From positions 434,001 to 498,000 of the forward strand of contig NZ_CANMDU010000001.1 in NCBI RefSeq assembly GCF_947496775.1: a DNA stretch of 64,000 bases, read 5' to 3'. This document shows positions 32,846 through 44,159 of the stretch, in pieces; position 1 is the stretch's first letter, and the number at the start of each line of letters is the position of its first letter. The notes under the pieces are model-generated. The model saw only the letters and a program-made list of their open reading frames with translations. It had not been told where the DNA came from and made no database searches. The stretch comes from an uncultured Maribacter sp. (lineage in GTDB: Bacteria; Bacteroidota; Bacteroidia; Flavobacteriales; Flavobacteriaceae). The position numbers and the translations under genes were made by a program.

Positions 32846-35800
32846 TTAATTTCCGAAATTATATCTTAAAGTGAACCCTGCATTAATCGTTGTTTGCGGG
32901 AAAGCTGTAGAAACCGCAAACTGAGAGAATGAATGATCATAAAAGAACAAAGCATTTAAACTCTTGCTTAGAGCGTAATCTGCAGTAAACTTAATAGACA
33001 ATAGATTTTGCCCAGAAGTTATTTGGTTATTATCTATATCTAGATTTCTAATAATCGTGATATTATCTCGCATTGTAACATCTGCCTTAAGGTTTAAATC
33101 CCCTTTAAGTCTTGTTTTTTCTCCTCCTATATGTGTCACGAATTGCACATCTTTTATTCTATAGCCTAAACCTACTGTATATTCCTTACCATTAATCTCT
33201 GTTAACAAGCTATTGTCAAAACTCAAAGACAAAGCTCTATCGGTACGAACTTCTGCAAGAATACTAACAGAGTTTTTCATTTCAAAATCAACTCGCACTA
33301 AAGGATTAAACTGATCTGTTAAAACTACATTGTTCATTATAAGTTCTGGCAAAAAATCTTGATTAGCTGCACCCGCTTCTATATCATTTACTCGGGCACC
33401 ATTTTCTCTTTCTAAATTTGTCTGAAAAGAATTTATACTATAAGACGCTCTATAGCCATGACTTAAAGAAAAGCGTTTAAATTTCTTTTTAAACCATTTA
33501 TTTCGCATTAAACCTGTATACTTTATATTCCAGTTAGGAATTGGTATTGCCCTAAAGGCATCTAAATTTACTCTATCTGCTTTTTGACCTGTATACGCTG
33601 CAAAAAATGCTGGCAACAATACATCTTGTTGTGTTTTACTATAACCCGCAGGAAAACCTTCAACATCCACCGCACCCGAAGATGGATTACCGCGATCTGC
33701 TTCTATTCTATTTGCAATAGTAATACGATTTTCTTTAAATTGATTAAAAGTCTCAGAATCGAACTCATCACTCTTACCAAATGCAGTACCAATCATGATA
33801 GTAGAAATACTAAAGTTTCCAAATTGATTTACAAGTCCATATCTGTCATCTTTCCAATCCTGAACACTATACGTTTCTTGATAGCTATTAGAATATTGCC
33901 TATCAGCAGATAAATCAATAGTTAAATCGCGAATTGGTTGTGCTGTTGCTGTAATATTCAATTGCTTATTGGTACGTTCTATATATTGTTCGTTAAAATC
34001 AGGGAACTCAGTTAACCAACCATTACGAGCAGCTTCAAAACGAACATCGGCCTGACTACCAAACACAAAACCAATAGATGGCCTGGTAGTTCCTATAAAA
34101 CCAATAGATTGTGTATACCCTGGCAAAACCTTTCCATTACTTTCGTTATAATTAATATTTAAACGTTTTACCATAGTTAATACATCTACGGCTGTATTAA
34201 ATAGTCCACTAGTTTTGCTCTTAGCTTTCTTTTCTTCTTTCCCATTACCTGCCTTATCTTTCCTCATTAGAGGATTTTTAGCTGCTGTGATTTTACCCGT
34301 TCTCTTTTTAAGTCCAAGCAAATCATAAAACTTCTGCATAGTCAAAGATGCAGTAAGATTATGTGTATTAGCATTTTGAACTGTATTTATAGAAACTCGC
34401 TCGTTAAAAAAATCTGATGCTACTTCAGCTAAAGCATCGCCTCCACGTTGCCAATCGAAATTACTTGTATAGCTATATTGTGCACTAATAAAATCTAGAG
34501 CAGGAATCTTATTGAACGGAATTTCGTAATTTAACTGCATTTCTTGCGCATGTCTGTTTGGTTCTCCTATATCAAAGAAACCATCCCACAATTCTAAGTC
34601 TTGATTAATTCTTGAATCCGGATTACCGTCTTCTTCAAAGTAATTACGCACAATATTAGTATTAGAACCTTTAAAGTTTAATTGTAAAGATTTAGTAATA
34701 CTATAATTTAAGGCATATTGCCAGTTAAACTGATAATTTCTTTGTTGTAATTTTGGCAATTCTAATCTATCCACACCTTCTTCTAAAACATCTCTAAAAC
34801 GTTGTTGGTTAAACTGCCTATTTATGTTAGAATTTACCGATATACTCGAAGGCAATAAATTCAAATTCAAATCTTTTAGCCATTTCCAATATTTACCCGT
34901 TAACATAGAATCTTTCTTCGCAAAAGGAGCAACTTCTACAGGATCAAAATTATGACTATATACGAAACCTGTATTCACGTTTTGATCTCTTAATTCTGCT
35001 ATTTCAAAATCTCTATGATCGGTTTCATTATATGAATAATTGAACGTAAAGTTCTCCACATCATAAAAATTAGCATCCGCTTCTTCACCTCTATTCTTTC
35101 GAACACCGATTAGATTTATACTAGTACGTTTGGTATAATCTTCTGCTTGTTCTTCTATAACTTCAGCATTTTTTGCTATTTTCTCTGCTGCTACAGGATC
35201 TATTAATTTTAAATCATCATATTCTTTTTCTGCCGCTGTAATACGACTCTTTAATTTAAGATCATCATAAACAGGGTCAAATTCTGGTGTAATTACCTGT
35301 TCTGATATTCCATAGTTAAATGGAAGTTGAATACCCCATTTTTTTGGCAATAATTGCCCAACATTAACATTGGTAACCACATCATAAGTAATAGCGTCTT
35401 CTCTCGCTCGTTCATTAGGCATTTGATCTACTGCACCAAATCCCGAAGTACTTTTACTTCCTGTAGCAGAAACATTAGCAAAATCTGCAATATTTGCATC
35501 TACGGCTGCAACGGCTGCCCAACCTCCATTATTATCTAAACCAGCTAAACGAAGTTCATTAAACCAAACTTCTCCTCGAGCCCTAAGATTATCCAAGTTT
35601 TTTATACCAACCATCATAGAACGTATACTTCCTAAAGATGGATTTCCTTTTATTCCTATACGAATTCTACCCAAAGTTCTTGGAGCAAATTCCCCTACTG
35701 GAGTAATAGTACCGTTATTAATATCAAAATACTGCGCATCATCAAAGTTTCCGCTAGCTACTATTTTTGACTTAACTTCATTTAAATCGCTTACGGAAAC

Positions 35801-38800
35801 CTCTAACTGATTAACATCTGGCCATATTTCGTTTTCAGAACTTGTTCCGAATGGTGTAAACTGCAAAGGCAATTCTATTTGGTAATAGTTTTCGCTAAAA
35901 TCTGTACCTATTCTTAAGAAACCAACTAAAGGCGTTGCATTGTCTGAATAGTCACCATCATTTATTTTTTCTGCATGCATAAACATTTTCAGTTTTTTAT
36001 ACTGACGAATATCTATATCTAAATTTTTAAATACCCCACGAGAATCTTCAGATTCTAAATTCTCTACCTTTAAAGATAATGCTTGTTCATTCTGACGTAT
36101 AATAGTGTTATTGTTATTTAATTGCTCCCTAACTACTCCTGGAGGCAATACATAAGGTATAGGTGTTCTAGTACCGTTTTCTTCTACATTAACTGTATTT
36201 ACATCTAAAGTTGTCCCATCATCAGCAGCGTTATTATCTACATCATCTTCCTGTAAAGATTTTGTATAGGTACGCCAATCTCCACGAACTAAATCTAGAG
36301 TAGCAAAACGTAACACAGTAGGCGTTGTAAAACCGGTCATATACATACGCATGAAACTTACAGATCTAAAATCTGTAATACCACCAACAGCAGCTGAGAA
36401 ATCACTTAACGGAATCTTATATTGGATCCACCTACGGTTAAGAGTAGAACCATTAGGTAGTTCTGGCGTAACACCTTCTTTTATATCTGTTACGTACGTA
36501 TCATTAATACTAGTATTTGGTTTTATCTGAATACGATATTCATAATAACTATTTACCGTATTCATAGTTAAATCTCTATCAATATCTTCTACATCTGGCA
36601 AAGTTGTAGAACCACGATCCGTATTAGATACCGCAACAGGAGAGTTGCCGTCAGGGTTATTAAAATCTATATAACGTTCTAAAATACTTCCATCTCTGTT
36701 TAAATAGTATTGATAATTGTCTAAGGCCGGATCATTACCAGTATTATTGCTATATATAGCTCCTTCATCAGCATCATTTAAACCGTCAAAACCTACATCT
36801 TGCATTGTTCTATTTGCTTCTTCAGCATCAAAAGCATATACTAAAGCTTGCGTTTGCGGTACTACCCCCCAAGAAGTTGATCTAGTAGACTCCGTACCAT
36901 TAGTATCTGGCAATCCGTTTTCATACTGTTTTTTACCATCCCTTAATACATCTTCGGAAATATTACCTAAGTTAAAAACCAATTCTCCTGAACTTGTAGC
37001 AATACCATCTACATAAGGATCCAATACCCAAAATTGTACAAACTCGACATTAGATTGTTCAAAATCGGTACTACTTAATGAACGCATAATTCCTGCCCAT
37101 TTCTCTCCTCCTCCTTTATTTTCAAAACTTGGGTCATTATTATAGGGACCTTTGGCTTCTGGATAATAAGCAATATCTAAAGTACTTTGCACTTGTGTTT
37201 GCCCCTGTGCTACGTCTGTATTAGGAAAAACCTCATCTATAAAAACTCGACGACTAGGGTTTGTAGATATATCATCATCACTAATATCTGCTGGTCTTTG
37301 GTTAGTATAAAAAATAGGATCAATAGTATACCAAGCCATTTTAGCTCTTCCAAATCCGTTTCTTAAATTATCTGGATCTTCTATTCCTGAACCAAATAAA
37401 ACATTCGCATCTCCAAATTCCAAAGGAGTACTCGCGAGTGTCCATCCTAAAGAAGCGCGGATATCTATTAATGCTTGGGCCCCTTCAAAATCATCTAAGT
37501 ATGTGGTTGTTTCTCCTTGGAAATCTGCATTTTTAGGGGAATTTGGTCTTAACCAAGCAATTTCCGCACGCATAGAAACATTAGAAGGAACATCCGTATC
37601 TATATTAGGTAGCTTATTAACCATTCTTGTTAAAAAGGGAACTTCTGTAGAGAAATTACTGTTTAATCCAAAAATAGTATTATTTACAGGCTCAACTCCG
37701 TAATTCGATTTCTGTGTTAGTGGGCGCTCGTTCATATTCAAAAGCGTACCTCCTAAAACAAAATTCTTATTAAATTGATGTTCTACATTAACCCCTGTAA
37801 ATCTTCTTGTTTGTTGCCCGAAAACCGCATTATTTTCAACAGAAATATTAATTGGCGTGTTAGATGCTTCTAAAGTAGGGTCTATTATTTGTACCGTACC
37901 TGCTTGATAATTTACGGTATAGTCTATGCCTTCTTGTAATTGACGACCACCAGCAGTAACTCTAACCGATCCTCTAGGCACATTAAAAGCCCCTATAGGA
38001 ATACCATTATTCCCTTCTGATTTATAACGTCCTTTTAATAAAAACCTATTCTTTTCTGGAGTTTGTAGCGCTGCAGTTTTTGTTTGCTCATACATGTCTT
38101 TAAAGACATATTTCTTTTGATTTTCATTAAACGACCCCTCGTTCTCATCTGAATAATTACCACCTCCTAATTCCTCAAATAAAAACTCGCCAAACGGTTC
38201 TACTGTGGTGAATATAATTCTACCATTTTGAGTGTCTACGGTTAATCCGGGAATAAAATCGAAAAAACCATCTCCTCCTGGTTGTAAATCATTGTAAGCA
38301 TTTAATCTGTCTAAATTAAAGACATCTAATAAAATTCTTTCTTCTAAATCTTTATTACCATTAATAGGCGCTGGAAAAGGCTCCACAGGGGTAATATAGT
38401 TTCTTGGTGTAGTTTCTGAATACAAAATATTCATTTTAAAGTCTTCTTGACTTAATCTATATGCCCCCGTAGCATATATATTTTTCATCATCAAATCCCA
38501 TATTGGATCTGTAATATTTGTTATATTACTTTTTAGTAACTTAAGAATTAATGTGTTATTCTCAATTATTGGGTTAACTCCTCCTGAAACGGTTGTAGCG
38601 TCCAAACCACCATTAGCAAATTCACCAACTTGATACACTTCTCCATTATACGTATATTGAAACGCTACTCCTAAAACCTCATCATTACTTAATCTTTGGT
38701 TTAATGATAAATATCCTAATTGTGTATTATACTCATAATCTCTACCTGCCTCTAGTTTTCGAGCATTTTCTAGAATAGCATAATCAAACCCTTGATTTGC

Positions 38801-40084
38801 CTGATATCCTGGAATATTAAATCCTGCTTCTACGGTTGCAATATCTCTAATAGACTCGGTTAAAGCTCCTGAGCCTATATTGTCTGGATTGTAATCATTA
38901 GCGTCATTCCTAGGCAAACTATTACTAGGATTATTAAAAAACCCTGAAGGATTTCCATTTAATTGACCAATTCTACTAGTAGCCTCGGTAGCCTCTCCTA
39001 AATCCTGAATAGCTACAACATTCCTAACATTTAAAGTTTGCTGACTACGATTGGTAACCCAAACTTCTAAACGAGTAATTTGTATTTGACTACGGATGTA
39101 CGGATAATTTGCTAGCGCATCATCATAATTATCTCTAAAGTAATGAGACAAGAAAAAGTGTTTATCCTCATCATAATCTAAAGCAGTTATAGAAAAATCA
39201 TTAACTGTTCCTCCACCTTGCGCAACAACGGTATTATTTTGAGAACGTTGTTCTGAAAATACTGCTGTAACTTTGGTTTTACCAAATTGTAATTGAGTTT
39301 TAACCCCAAATAAGCTTTGCGCCCCAGTAATTAAAGAGCTATTCAAAGGCATATTTACATTACCCACTTCTATGGACTGAATAATATCATCCTCCGTAGG
39401 CGTATAATCTAACTTTACAATATTTTGAAAATCGAAAGTAGCTTCTGTATCGTAATTAGCAGTAACCTGAAGACGTTCTCCAATTTTACCCAACATACTT
39501 AAACTAATGCGTTGATCAAAATCGAAAGATAAATTGGTTCTATTTCTTGGTGATAAAGAGGGGTTATCATTTTTTTGCCATATAACCCCTAAGTCCATTG
39601 CAACAGAGCCTTGAGGCACTACTTCTATACCACCTTCTCCAAAAATAGATTGAAAAAACTTATTGTCTTTATAAAAAACAGGTAATAAATTCTTTTTTGC
39701 ATCTTTACTACCAGCTTTTTTTCCTGAGAAAGCATCTGACTTTTCTTTAAAGTAAGATTTTATGCCTTCTCTTTTAATTAATTCGTAATACTCCGCAGGA
39801 GTAAGTATAATAGGGTAACCTATATCAAAATCACCAATACTCTCATTATAGATATAACGATCCAAATTTGCGTCATATAAATATTTAGACACAATACTGT
39901 TTGGATTTTCAAGTATTAACTTTCCTAAAGCATAGCCCGTCTTAACAGAATCTACCTGTTGTTCATTTGCTGTATCCCCAGTATTATCCTGTGCAACAGC
40001 GGTTACCGTAGCTCCAAAAAACAATACCAATAGGAAAGCAAACTTAAATGAAGATTTAAGATTTTTTTTTGCCCCTTGTTTCAA
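32846..40084 (-). CDS. sprA: SprA, type IX secretion system outer-membrane translocon
   Basis: At 2412 residues this has the size of known SprA (Sov) proteins. SprA forms the very large outer-membrane beta-barrel through which T9SS substrates leave the cell. A signal peptide (FAFLLVLFFGATVTAVAQ) is followed by two SprA N-terminal-type regions, with a repeated pattern of NLSFDFDQRISLSMLGKIGERL and TPTEDDIIQSIEVGNVNMPL. A long strand-rich body ends in typical strands, with terminal YNFGN. The only usable start is TTG (40082-40084), 5 bp after the ruvA stop: an in-frame stop lies upstream and no ATG occurs before the signal peptide ends. It probably exports the adhesin encoded at 1535-5239. Gene order maeB-ruvA-sprA-gcvH is a familiar Flavobacteria arrangement. 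Confidence 0.96.
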   Translation of the reverse strand: MKQGAKKNLKSSFKFAFLLVLFFGATVTAVAQDNTGDTANEQQVDSVKTGYALGKLILENPNSIVSKYLYDANLDRYIYNESIGDFDIGYPIILTPAEYYELIKREGIKSYFKEKSDAFSGKKAGSKDAKKNLLPVFYKDNKFFQSIFGEGGIEVVPQGSVAMDLGVIWQKNDNPSLSPRNRTNLSFDFDQRISLSMLGKIGERLQVTANYDTEATFDFQNIVKLDYTPTEDDIIQSIEVGNVNMPLNSSLITGAQSLFGVKTQLQFGKTKVTAVFSEQRSQNNTVVAQGGGTVNDFSITALDYDEDKHFFLSHYFRDNYDDALANYPYIRSQIQITRLEVWVTNRSQQTLNVRNVVAIQDLGEATEATSRIGQLNGNPSGFFNNPSNSLPRNDANDYNPDNIGSGALTESIRDIATVEAGFNIPGYQANQGFDYAILENARKLEAGRDYEYNTQLGYLSLNQRLSNDEVLGVAFQYTYNGEVYQVGEFANGGLDATTVSGGVNPIIENNTLILKLLKSNITNITDPIWDLMMKNIYATGAYRLSQEDFKMNILYSETTPRNYITPVEPFPAPINGNKDLEERILLDVFNLDRLNAYNDLQPGGDGFFDFIPGLTVDTQNGRIIFTTVEPFGEFLFEELGGGNYSDENEGSFNENQKKYVFKDMYEQTKTAALQTPEKNRFLLKGRYKSEGNNGIPIGAFNVPRGSVRVTAGGRQLQEGIDYTVNYQAGTVQIIDPTLEASNTPINISVENNAVFGQQTRRFTGVNVEHQFNKNFVLGGTLLNMNERPLTQKSNYGVEPVNNTIFGLNSNFSTEVPFLTRMVNKLPNIDTDVPSNVSMRAEIAWLRPNSPKNADFQGETTTYLDDFEGAQALIDIRASLGWTLASTPLEFGDANVLFGSGIEDPDNLRNGFGRAKMAWYTIDPIFYTNQRPADISDDDISTNPSRRVFIDEVFPNTDVAQGQTQVQSTLDIAYYPEAKGPYNNDPSFENKGGGEKWAGIMRSLSSTDFEQSNVEFVQFWVLDPYVDGIATSSGELVFNLGNISEDVLRDGKKQYENGLPDTNGTESTRSTSWGVVPQTQALVYAFDAEEANRTMQDVGFDGLNDADEGAIYSNNTGNDPALDNYQYYLNRDGSILERYIDFNNPDGNSPVAVSNTDRGSTTLPDVEDIDRDLTMNTVNSYYEYRIQIKPNTSINDTYVTDIKEGVTPELPNGSTLNRRWIQYKIPLSDFSAAVGGITDFRSVSFMRMYMTGFTTPTVLRFATLDLVRGDWRTYTKSLQEDDVDNNAADDGTTLDVNTVNVEENGTRTPIPYVLPPGVVREQLNNNNTIIRQNEQALSLKVENLESEDSRGVFKNLDIDIRQYKKLKMFMHAEKINDGDYSDNATPLVGFLRIGTDFSENYYQIELPLQFTPFGTSSENEIWPDVNQLEVSVSDLNEVKSKIVASGNFDDAQYFDINNGTITPVGEFAPRTLGRIRIGIKGNPSLGSIRSMMVGIKNLDNLRARGEVWFNELRLAGLDNNGGWAAVAAVDANIADFANVSATGSKSTSGFGAVDQMPNERAREDAITYDVVTNVNVGQLLPKKWGIQLPFNYGISEQVITPEFDPVYDDLKLKSRITAAEKEYDDLKLIDPVAAEKIAKNAEVIEEQAEDYTKRTSINLIGVRKNRGEEADANFYDVENFTFNYSYNETDHRDFEIAELRDQNVNTGFVYSHNFDPVEVAPFAKKDSMLTGKYWKWLKDLNLNLLPSSISVNSNINRQFNQQRFRDVLEEGVDRLELPKLQQRNYQFNWQYALNYSITKSLQLNFKGSNTNIVRNYFEEDGNPDSRINQDLELWDGFFDIGEPNRHAQEMQLNYEIPFNKIPALDFISAQYSYTSNFDWQRGGDALAEVASDFFNERVSINTVQNANTHNLTASLTMQKFYDLLGLKKRTGKITAAKNPLMRKDKAGNGKEEKKAKSKTSGLFNTAVDVLTMVKRLNINYNESNGKVLPGYTQSIGFIGTTRPSIGFVFGSQADVRFEAARNGWLTEFPDFNEQYIERTNKQLNITATAQPIRDLTIDLSADRQYSNSYQETYSVQDWKDDRYGLVNQFGNFSISTIMIGTAFGKSDEFDSETFNQFKENRITIANRIEADRGNPSSGAVDVEGFPAGYSKTQQDVLLPAFFAAYTGQKADRVNLDAFRAIPIPNWNIKYTGLMRNKWFKKKFKRFSLSHGYRASYSINSFQTNLERENGARVNDIEAGAANQDFLPELIMNNVVLTDQFNPLVRVDFEMKNSVSILAEVRTDRALSLSFDNSLLTEINGKEYTVGLGYRIKDVQFVTHIGGEKTRLKGDLNLKADVTMRDNITIIRNLDIDNNQITSGQNLLSIKFTADYALSKSLNALFFYDHSFSQFAVSTAFPQTTINAGFTLRYNFGN

Positions 40085-40089
40085 ACTTC

Positions 40090-40671
40090 TTACAAATTTT
40101 TAAGCGCGAGTTTTATTATATCCTCGACGCTAAGTGTAGGATCTTGGCTAATGATCTTATCAACCACTTTTTCTGCTTGTCTTCTGACAAATCCAAGAAC
40201 CTCTAAAGCAGATAACGCTTCATCTTTATTTGTATTGTTTGAACTAGTGTAAACTTCATCAATATCATGAACTTTCAAAATCTTATCTCTTAAATCTAAG
40301 ATAACCCTTTGTGCAGTTTTAGCTCCAATGCCTTTTACAGACTGTATAGACGGCACATCTCCAGTTGCAATAGCATTCTTTAATTGTGTTGGATCCAAAG
40401 AAGATAACATAGTTCTTGCTGTACTAGAACCTATTCCAGATACGGACAGTAAAAGCCTAAAAATCTCCCTTTCTGATTTTTCTACAAAACCATACAAGGT
40501 GTGGGAATCTTCTTTAATTTGAAGATGTGTTAAAAGTCGAATATTTTCTGCATCACCAATTTTAGAAAAAGTATGCAATGATATATTCACAAAATATCCT
40601 ACTCCTGCACATTCTATAATAACATGCGTTGGATTTTTTTCTACTAATTTACCGTTAAGATGAGTAATCAT
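40090..40671 (-). CDS. ruvA: Holliday junction branch migration protein RuvA
   Basis: RuvA (193 aa) is the tetrameric DNA-binding subunit that holds four-way junctions while RuvB drives branch migration. The OB-fold N-terminus (MITHLNGKLVEKNPTHVIIECAGVGYFVNI) is followed by two helix-hairpin-helix motifs (LLSVSGIGSSTARTML; IQSVKGIGAKTAQRVILDL) and the small C-terminal RuvB-binding domain. ruvB is 6 kb away on the same strand, not adjacent. It lies between maeB (40 bp) and sprA (5 bp) and is probably co-transcribed with them. Confidence 0.97.
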   Translation of the reverse strand: MITHLNGKLVEKNPTHVIIECAGVGYFVNISLHTFSKIGDAENIRLLTHLQIKEDSHTLYGFVEKSEREIFRLLLSVSGIGSSTARTMLSSLDPTQLKNAIATGDVPSIQSVKGIGAKTAQRVILDLRDKILKVHDIDEVYTSSNNTNKDEALSALEVLGFVRRQAEKVVDKIISQDPTLSVEDIIKLALKNL

Positions 40672-40711
40672 AATTTATGAATATAACTAGAATTCTTTAA
40701 TGAAATCAGTC

Positions 40712-43009
40712 CTATTTTTGTCCCGTTTTTTCCTTTTTTCTCTTTTCTCTTTCTTGAGCATCTATCACCGCAACGGCAGTCATATTTACCATTTCATCTA
40801 CACTTGCTCCTAGCTGAAGAATATGCACTGATTTTCTTAGACCAACCATTATTGGACCAATAGAATCTGTTCCATTCAGCTCTTTTAATAGTTTGTATGT
40901 GATATTCGCTGACTCTAAATTAGGGAATATTAAAGTGTTAACTTTTTTTCCTGCTAGTTTAGAAAAAGGAAATTTACTTTCTAATAGCTCTCTATTTAAA
41001 GCAAAATCGGTCTGGATTTCTCCATCCACTATTAAGTCCGGATTTGCCTGATGTAACATATTAACGGCATCCTTTACTTTCTTAGCGCTAGGATCTGTCG
41101 ATGACCCAAAATTTGCATAAGAAAGCATCGCTATTACTGGTTCAAAACCAAAAGTCGTAGCTACATTTGCTGTCATTTGGGTTATCTCTGCCAACTCCTC
41201 AGCATTGGGGTCAATGTTAATAGAAGTATCTGCTAAGAACATTGGCCCTCTATCTGTATCCATAATGTGCACCGTAGAAACTTTCTTTACATTAGCTGCT
41301 CTACCTATAATTTCAAAAATAGGTTTTACAACCGAAGGATATGCTCTAGAGTAACCAGTTACCATACCATCTGCATCTCCTTCAACAACCATCATAGATC
41401 CGTAATGAGTGCGCTCTCTCATTTTACGAAGCGCCTCATACATACCAACACCGTTTCTTTTTCTATTTTGAAAATATGTTTCAGCATATTGCTTACGCTT
41501 TTCTAGTGCTTCATCTACTTTAGGGTCAATAATTTCAACATCCGCATCGAACTCTAGTTCTACTTTAAGTTCTTCAATAACTTCCTTTTTACCTAACAAA
41601 ATAGGTATTGCTATTCCTTCATCGTAGGCAATCTGGGCCGCTTTTAATACATCTAGGTGGTCCGCCTCTGCGAAAACTATTCTTTTAGGATATCTTCTTG
41701 CCCTATCATGTAATAATCTAACAATTTTATTATCACTTCCTGAACGTTGTAAAAGTTCTTCTCTATACCTATCCCAATCTTCTATTGGCTCTCTTGCAAC
41801 ACCGCTTTCCATTGCTGCTTTAGCAACTGCTGGTGGAATTTCTGAGATTAATCTCGGATCAAAAGGTTTAGGTATTATATAATCTTTTCCAAAAGTTAAA
41901 CGCGTTTTACCATAGGCAATATTCACTTGCTCTGGAACTGGCTCTTTTGTTAAATCAGCCAACGCTTTTACGGCTGCCATTTTCATAGCTTCATTAATTC
42001 CAGTAGCTCTAACATCCAAAGCACCTCTAAAAATAAATGGAAAACCTAATACATTATTCACCTGGTTAGGATGATCTGATCTACCTGTTGCCATTATTAC
42101 ATCTTCTCTTGTTCTACAAGCTAAATCATACCCTATTTCAGGGTTTGGATTAGCCATTGCAAATACAATAGGGTTGTTTGCCATTGAAAGCAACATTTTG
42201 GGCTTCACCACATCTGCAATGGAAAGACCTACAAATACATCTGCATCTTGCATAGCTTCCTCCAAAGTATCGATTTTACGATCGGAAGCAAATTCTAACT
42301 TCTCCTTTGTTAAATTATTGCGATCCTTTCGAATAACACCTTTGCTGTCGAGCATAACAATATTTTCGGCTCTTGCCCCAAAAGCTTTATATAATCTTGT
42401 GCAAGAAACAGCAGCTGCACCAGCTCCGCTTACCACTATACGTACTTCTTCTATTTTCTTTTCTGCAATCTCTAGAGCATTCAGTAAAGCCGCTGCAGAA
42501 ATTATTGCAGTTCCGTGCTGGTCATCATGCATTACAGGAATATCTAATTCCTCTTTTAATCTTCGTTCAATCTCAAAAGCCTCAGGTGCCTTTATATCTT
42601 CCAAATTTATCCCTCCAAAAGTGGGTGCTATATTTTTTACTGTCTGAATAAATTCCTCTACATTTTCAGTATCTACTTCAATATCAAAAACATCAATATC
42701 TGCAAAAATTTTAAATAACAAACCCTTGCCTTCCATTACTGGCTTAGATGCTTCCGGACCTATATTACCTAGTCCCAACACCGCTGTACCGTTTGATATT
42801 ACTGCTACTAAGTTTCCTTTTGCAGTATATCTATACGCATTGTTTTTATCTTTCTCTATTTCTAAACAAGGTTCTGCTACACCTGGGGAGTATGCCAAAG
42901 CCAAATCTCTTTGCGTTGCGTAAGGCTTAGTAGGAACAACTTTTATTTTACCAGGAATTGGTTTTGCATGATAAATTAGTGCTTCTCTTCTATTTCTTTG
43001 TTTACTCAT
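40712..43009 (-). CDS. maeB: NADP-dependent malic enzyme with C-terminal phosphotransacetylase-like domain
   Basis: A 765-residue MaeB-type enzyme: malate + NADP+ gives pyruvate + CO2 + NADPH in the cytoplasm. The N-terminal malic domain (about 1-400) shows [38 protein letters not shown] and the nucleotide site [11 protein letters not shown]. The C-terminal half (about 430-760) is a PTA/PTB-like domain ([18 protein letters not shown]) that in this class is catalytically silent and allosteric. With pckA at 47364 it sets flux between C4 acids and PEP/pyruvate. Its own promoter is likely at 43028. Confidence 0.96.
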   Translation of the reverse strand: MSKQRNRREALIYHAKPIPGKIKVVPTKPYATQRDLALAYSPGVAEPCLEIEKDKNNAYRYTAKGNLVAVISNGTAVLGLGNIGPEASKPVMEGKGLLFKIFADIDVFDIEVDTENVEEFIQTVKNIAPTFGGINLEDIKAPEAFEIERRLKEELDIPVMHDDQHGTAIISAAALLNALEIAEKKIEEVRIVVSGAGAAAVSCTRLYKAFGARAENIVMLDSKGVIRKDRNNLTKEKLEFASDRKIDTLEEAMQDADVFVGLSIADVVKPKMLLSMANNPIVFAMANPNPEIGYDLACRTREDVIMATGRSDHPNQVNNVLGFPFIFRGALDVRATGINEAMKMAAVKALADLTKEPVPEQVNIAYGKTRLTFGKDYIIPKPFDPRLISEIPPAVAKAAMESGVAREPIEDWDRYREELLQRSGSDNKIVRLLHDRARRYPKRIVFAEADHLDVLKAAQIAYDEGIAIPILLGKKEVIEELKVELEFDADVEIIDPKVDEALEKRKQYAETYFQNRKRNGVGMYEALRKMRERTHYGSMMVVEGDADGMVTGYSRAYPSVVKPIFEIIGRAANVKKVSTVHIMDTDRGPMFLADTSINIDPNAEELAEITQMTANVATTFGFEPVIAMLSYANFGSSTDPSAKKVKDAVNMLHQANPDLIVDGEIQTDFALNRELLESKFPFSKLAGKKVNTLIFPNLESANITYKLLKELNGTDSIGPIMVGLRKSVHILQLGASVDEMVNMTAVAVIDAQEREKRKKEKTGQK

Positions 43010-43027
43010 ACCTAAAGTTTAGAAATA

Positions 43028-43035
43028 CAAATCTA
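43028..43035 (-). promoter_or_regulatory. Probable -7 element of maeB
   Basis: TAGATTTG on the minus strand matches TAnnTTTG, 18 nt before the maeB ATG. The -33 region is weak (TGTT at about the right distance). Transcription from here could include ruvA and sprA. Confidence 0.5.
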
Positions 43036-43118
43036 AGAGTATTCTTTTGTATTTAACACTTAAATATTGGTTAAGTGCATTAATTTTTTTTATTCTCAAA
43101 TAACAATTTGTTATACTA

Positions 43119-44039
43119 TTATTTAAGAAATTTAATATTTCTTTGAAGCCCTAAGAATTTAGTTCTTTTTACAGCAGATTTCTGAAACACTTTTCTAAAT
43201 ACATCTTCTGTTATCTCTTCCCAATCTTTTTTGTTCATACTAAGCAGATCCGGATGCGGATTAAACAGAGGTTCGGAATGCGCTTTAGAAAATCTATTCC
43301 AAGGGCATACATCTTGGCAAACATCACATCCAAAAATCCAATCATCCATTTTACCTTGGAATTCTGATGGTATTTCTTCTTTTAACTCGATAGTTAAATA
43401 AGATATACATTTACTACCATCTACTTTATAAGGCTCTATTATTGCTTGTGTTGGACAAGCCTCTATACATGCAGTACATGTACCACAGTGATCGGTTACT
43501 CTGACATCATAAGATAAATCTAAATCTACTATTAGCTCTGCTATAAAATAAAAAGAACCGACTTGCTGGGTTAATAAATTACTGTGCTTACCAACCCACC
43601 CTAAACCACTTTTAGCCGCCCAAGCTTTATCTAAAACAGGAGCCGAATCTACAAATGCTCTACCTCCTACTTCTCCTATTTCTTCACTTATAAAATTCTG
43701 AAGTTCTCGTAATTTAGATTTTATAATATAATGATAATCATGTCCATAAGCATATTTAGACAACTTAAAACTGTCTTCTGTTTGATTTTTTTCTGGAAAG
43801 TAATTAAGCAATAAGGAAATAACCGATTTAGCACCGTCTACTAGTAAACGAGGGTCTAAACGTTTATCAAAATGGTTTTCCATATATTGCATCTTTCCAT
43901 TTCTGTTTTCTTTTAACCAATTTTCTAGGCGAGGTGCCTCCTCCTCTAAAAATTCAGCTTTAGAAATACCACAAGAAAGAAAACCCAAGCGCTTAGCTTC
44001 TTCCTTTATTAATGCACTATGTTTTTCCCTTACATTCAT
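43119..44039 (-). CDS. queG: Epoxyqueuosine reductase
   Basis: QueG (306 aa) reduces epoxyqueuosine to queuosine in tRNA, using cobalamin and two 4Fe-4S clusters. Two ferredoxin-like cysteine motifs are seen: [18 protein letters not shown] and [13 protein letters not shown]. The N-terminal QueG-type region ([25 protein letters not shown], then [20 protein letters not shown]) and the catalytic Asp candidate in [27 protein letters not shown] are conserved. The length is shorter than the E. coli form (no C-terminal HEAT-like extension), as is usual in Bacteroidetes. Two nearby ATGs are at 44039 and 44035; the first, in frame, is used. Confidence 0.95.
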   Translation of the reverse strand: MNVREKHSALIKEEAKRLGFLSCGISKAEFLEEEAPRLENWLKENRNGKMQYMENHFDKRLDPRLLVDGAKSVISLLLNYFPEKNQTEDSFKLSKYAYGHDYHYIIKSKLRELQNFISEEIGEVGGRAFVDSAPVLDKAWAAKSGLGWVGKHSNLLTQQVGSFYFIAELIVDLDLSYDVRVTDHCGTCTACIEACPTQAIIEPYKVDGSKCISYLTIELKEEIPSEFQGKMDDWIFGCDVCQDVCPWNRFSKAHSEPLFNPHPDLLSMNKKDWEEITEDVFRKVFQKSAVKRTKFLGLQRNIKFLK

Positions 44040-44046
44040 TAATTAG

Positions 44047-44054
44047 CAAAAATA
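44047..44054 (-). promoter_or_regulatory. Possible -7 element of queG
   Basis: TATTTTTG on the minus strand matches TAnnTTTG and ends 7 nt before the ATG, implying a very short or absent leader. No clear -33 element. Confidence 0.38.
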
Positions 44055-44159
44055 GGTATTCCCCTCTAGGCATACTTTATTATTTTAAAAATAGAAACAT
44101 ATCTGTAACAATTCTTATAAGATGCCTACTAACACAACAATGATTACTAAATCCTTCTT

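Noticed and set aside
33584-33913. Antisense open frame inside sprA (and many similar frames opposite large genes)
   Set aside because: No family resemblance; low-complexity translation rich in Ile/Thr/Ser; fully explained as the complement of the sprA coding frame.
43100-43114. Dyad ATAACAA-TTTGTTAT behind queG as a terminator
   Set aside because: It is followed by A-rich, not T-rich, sequence on the transcribed strand and has almost no loop.
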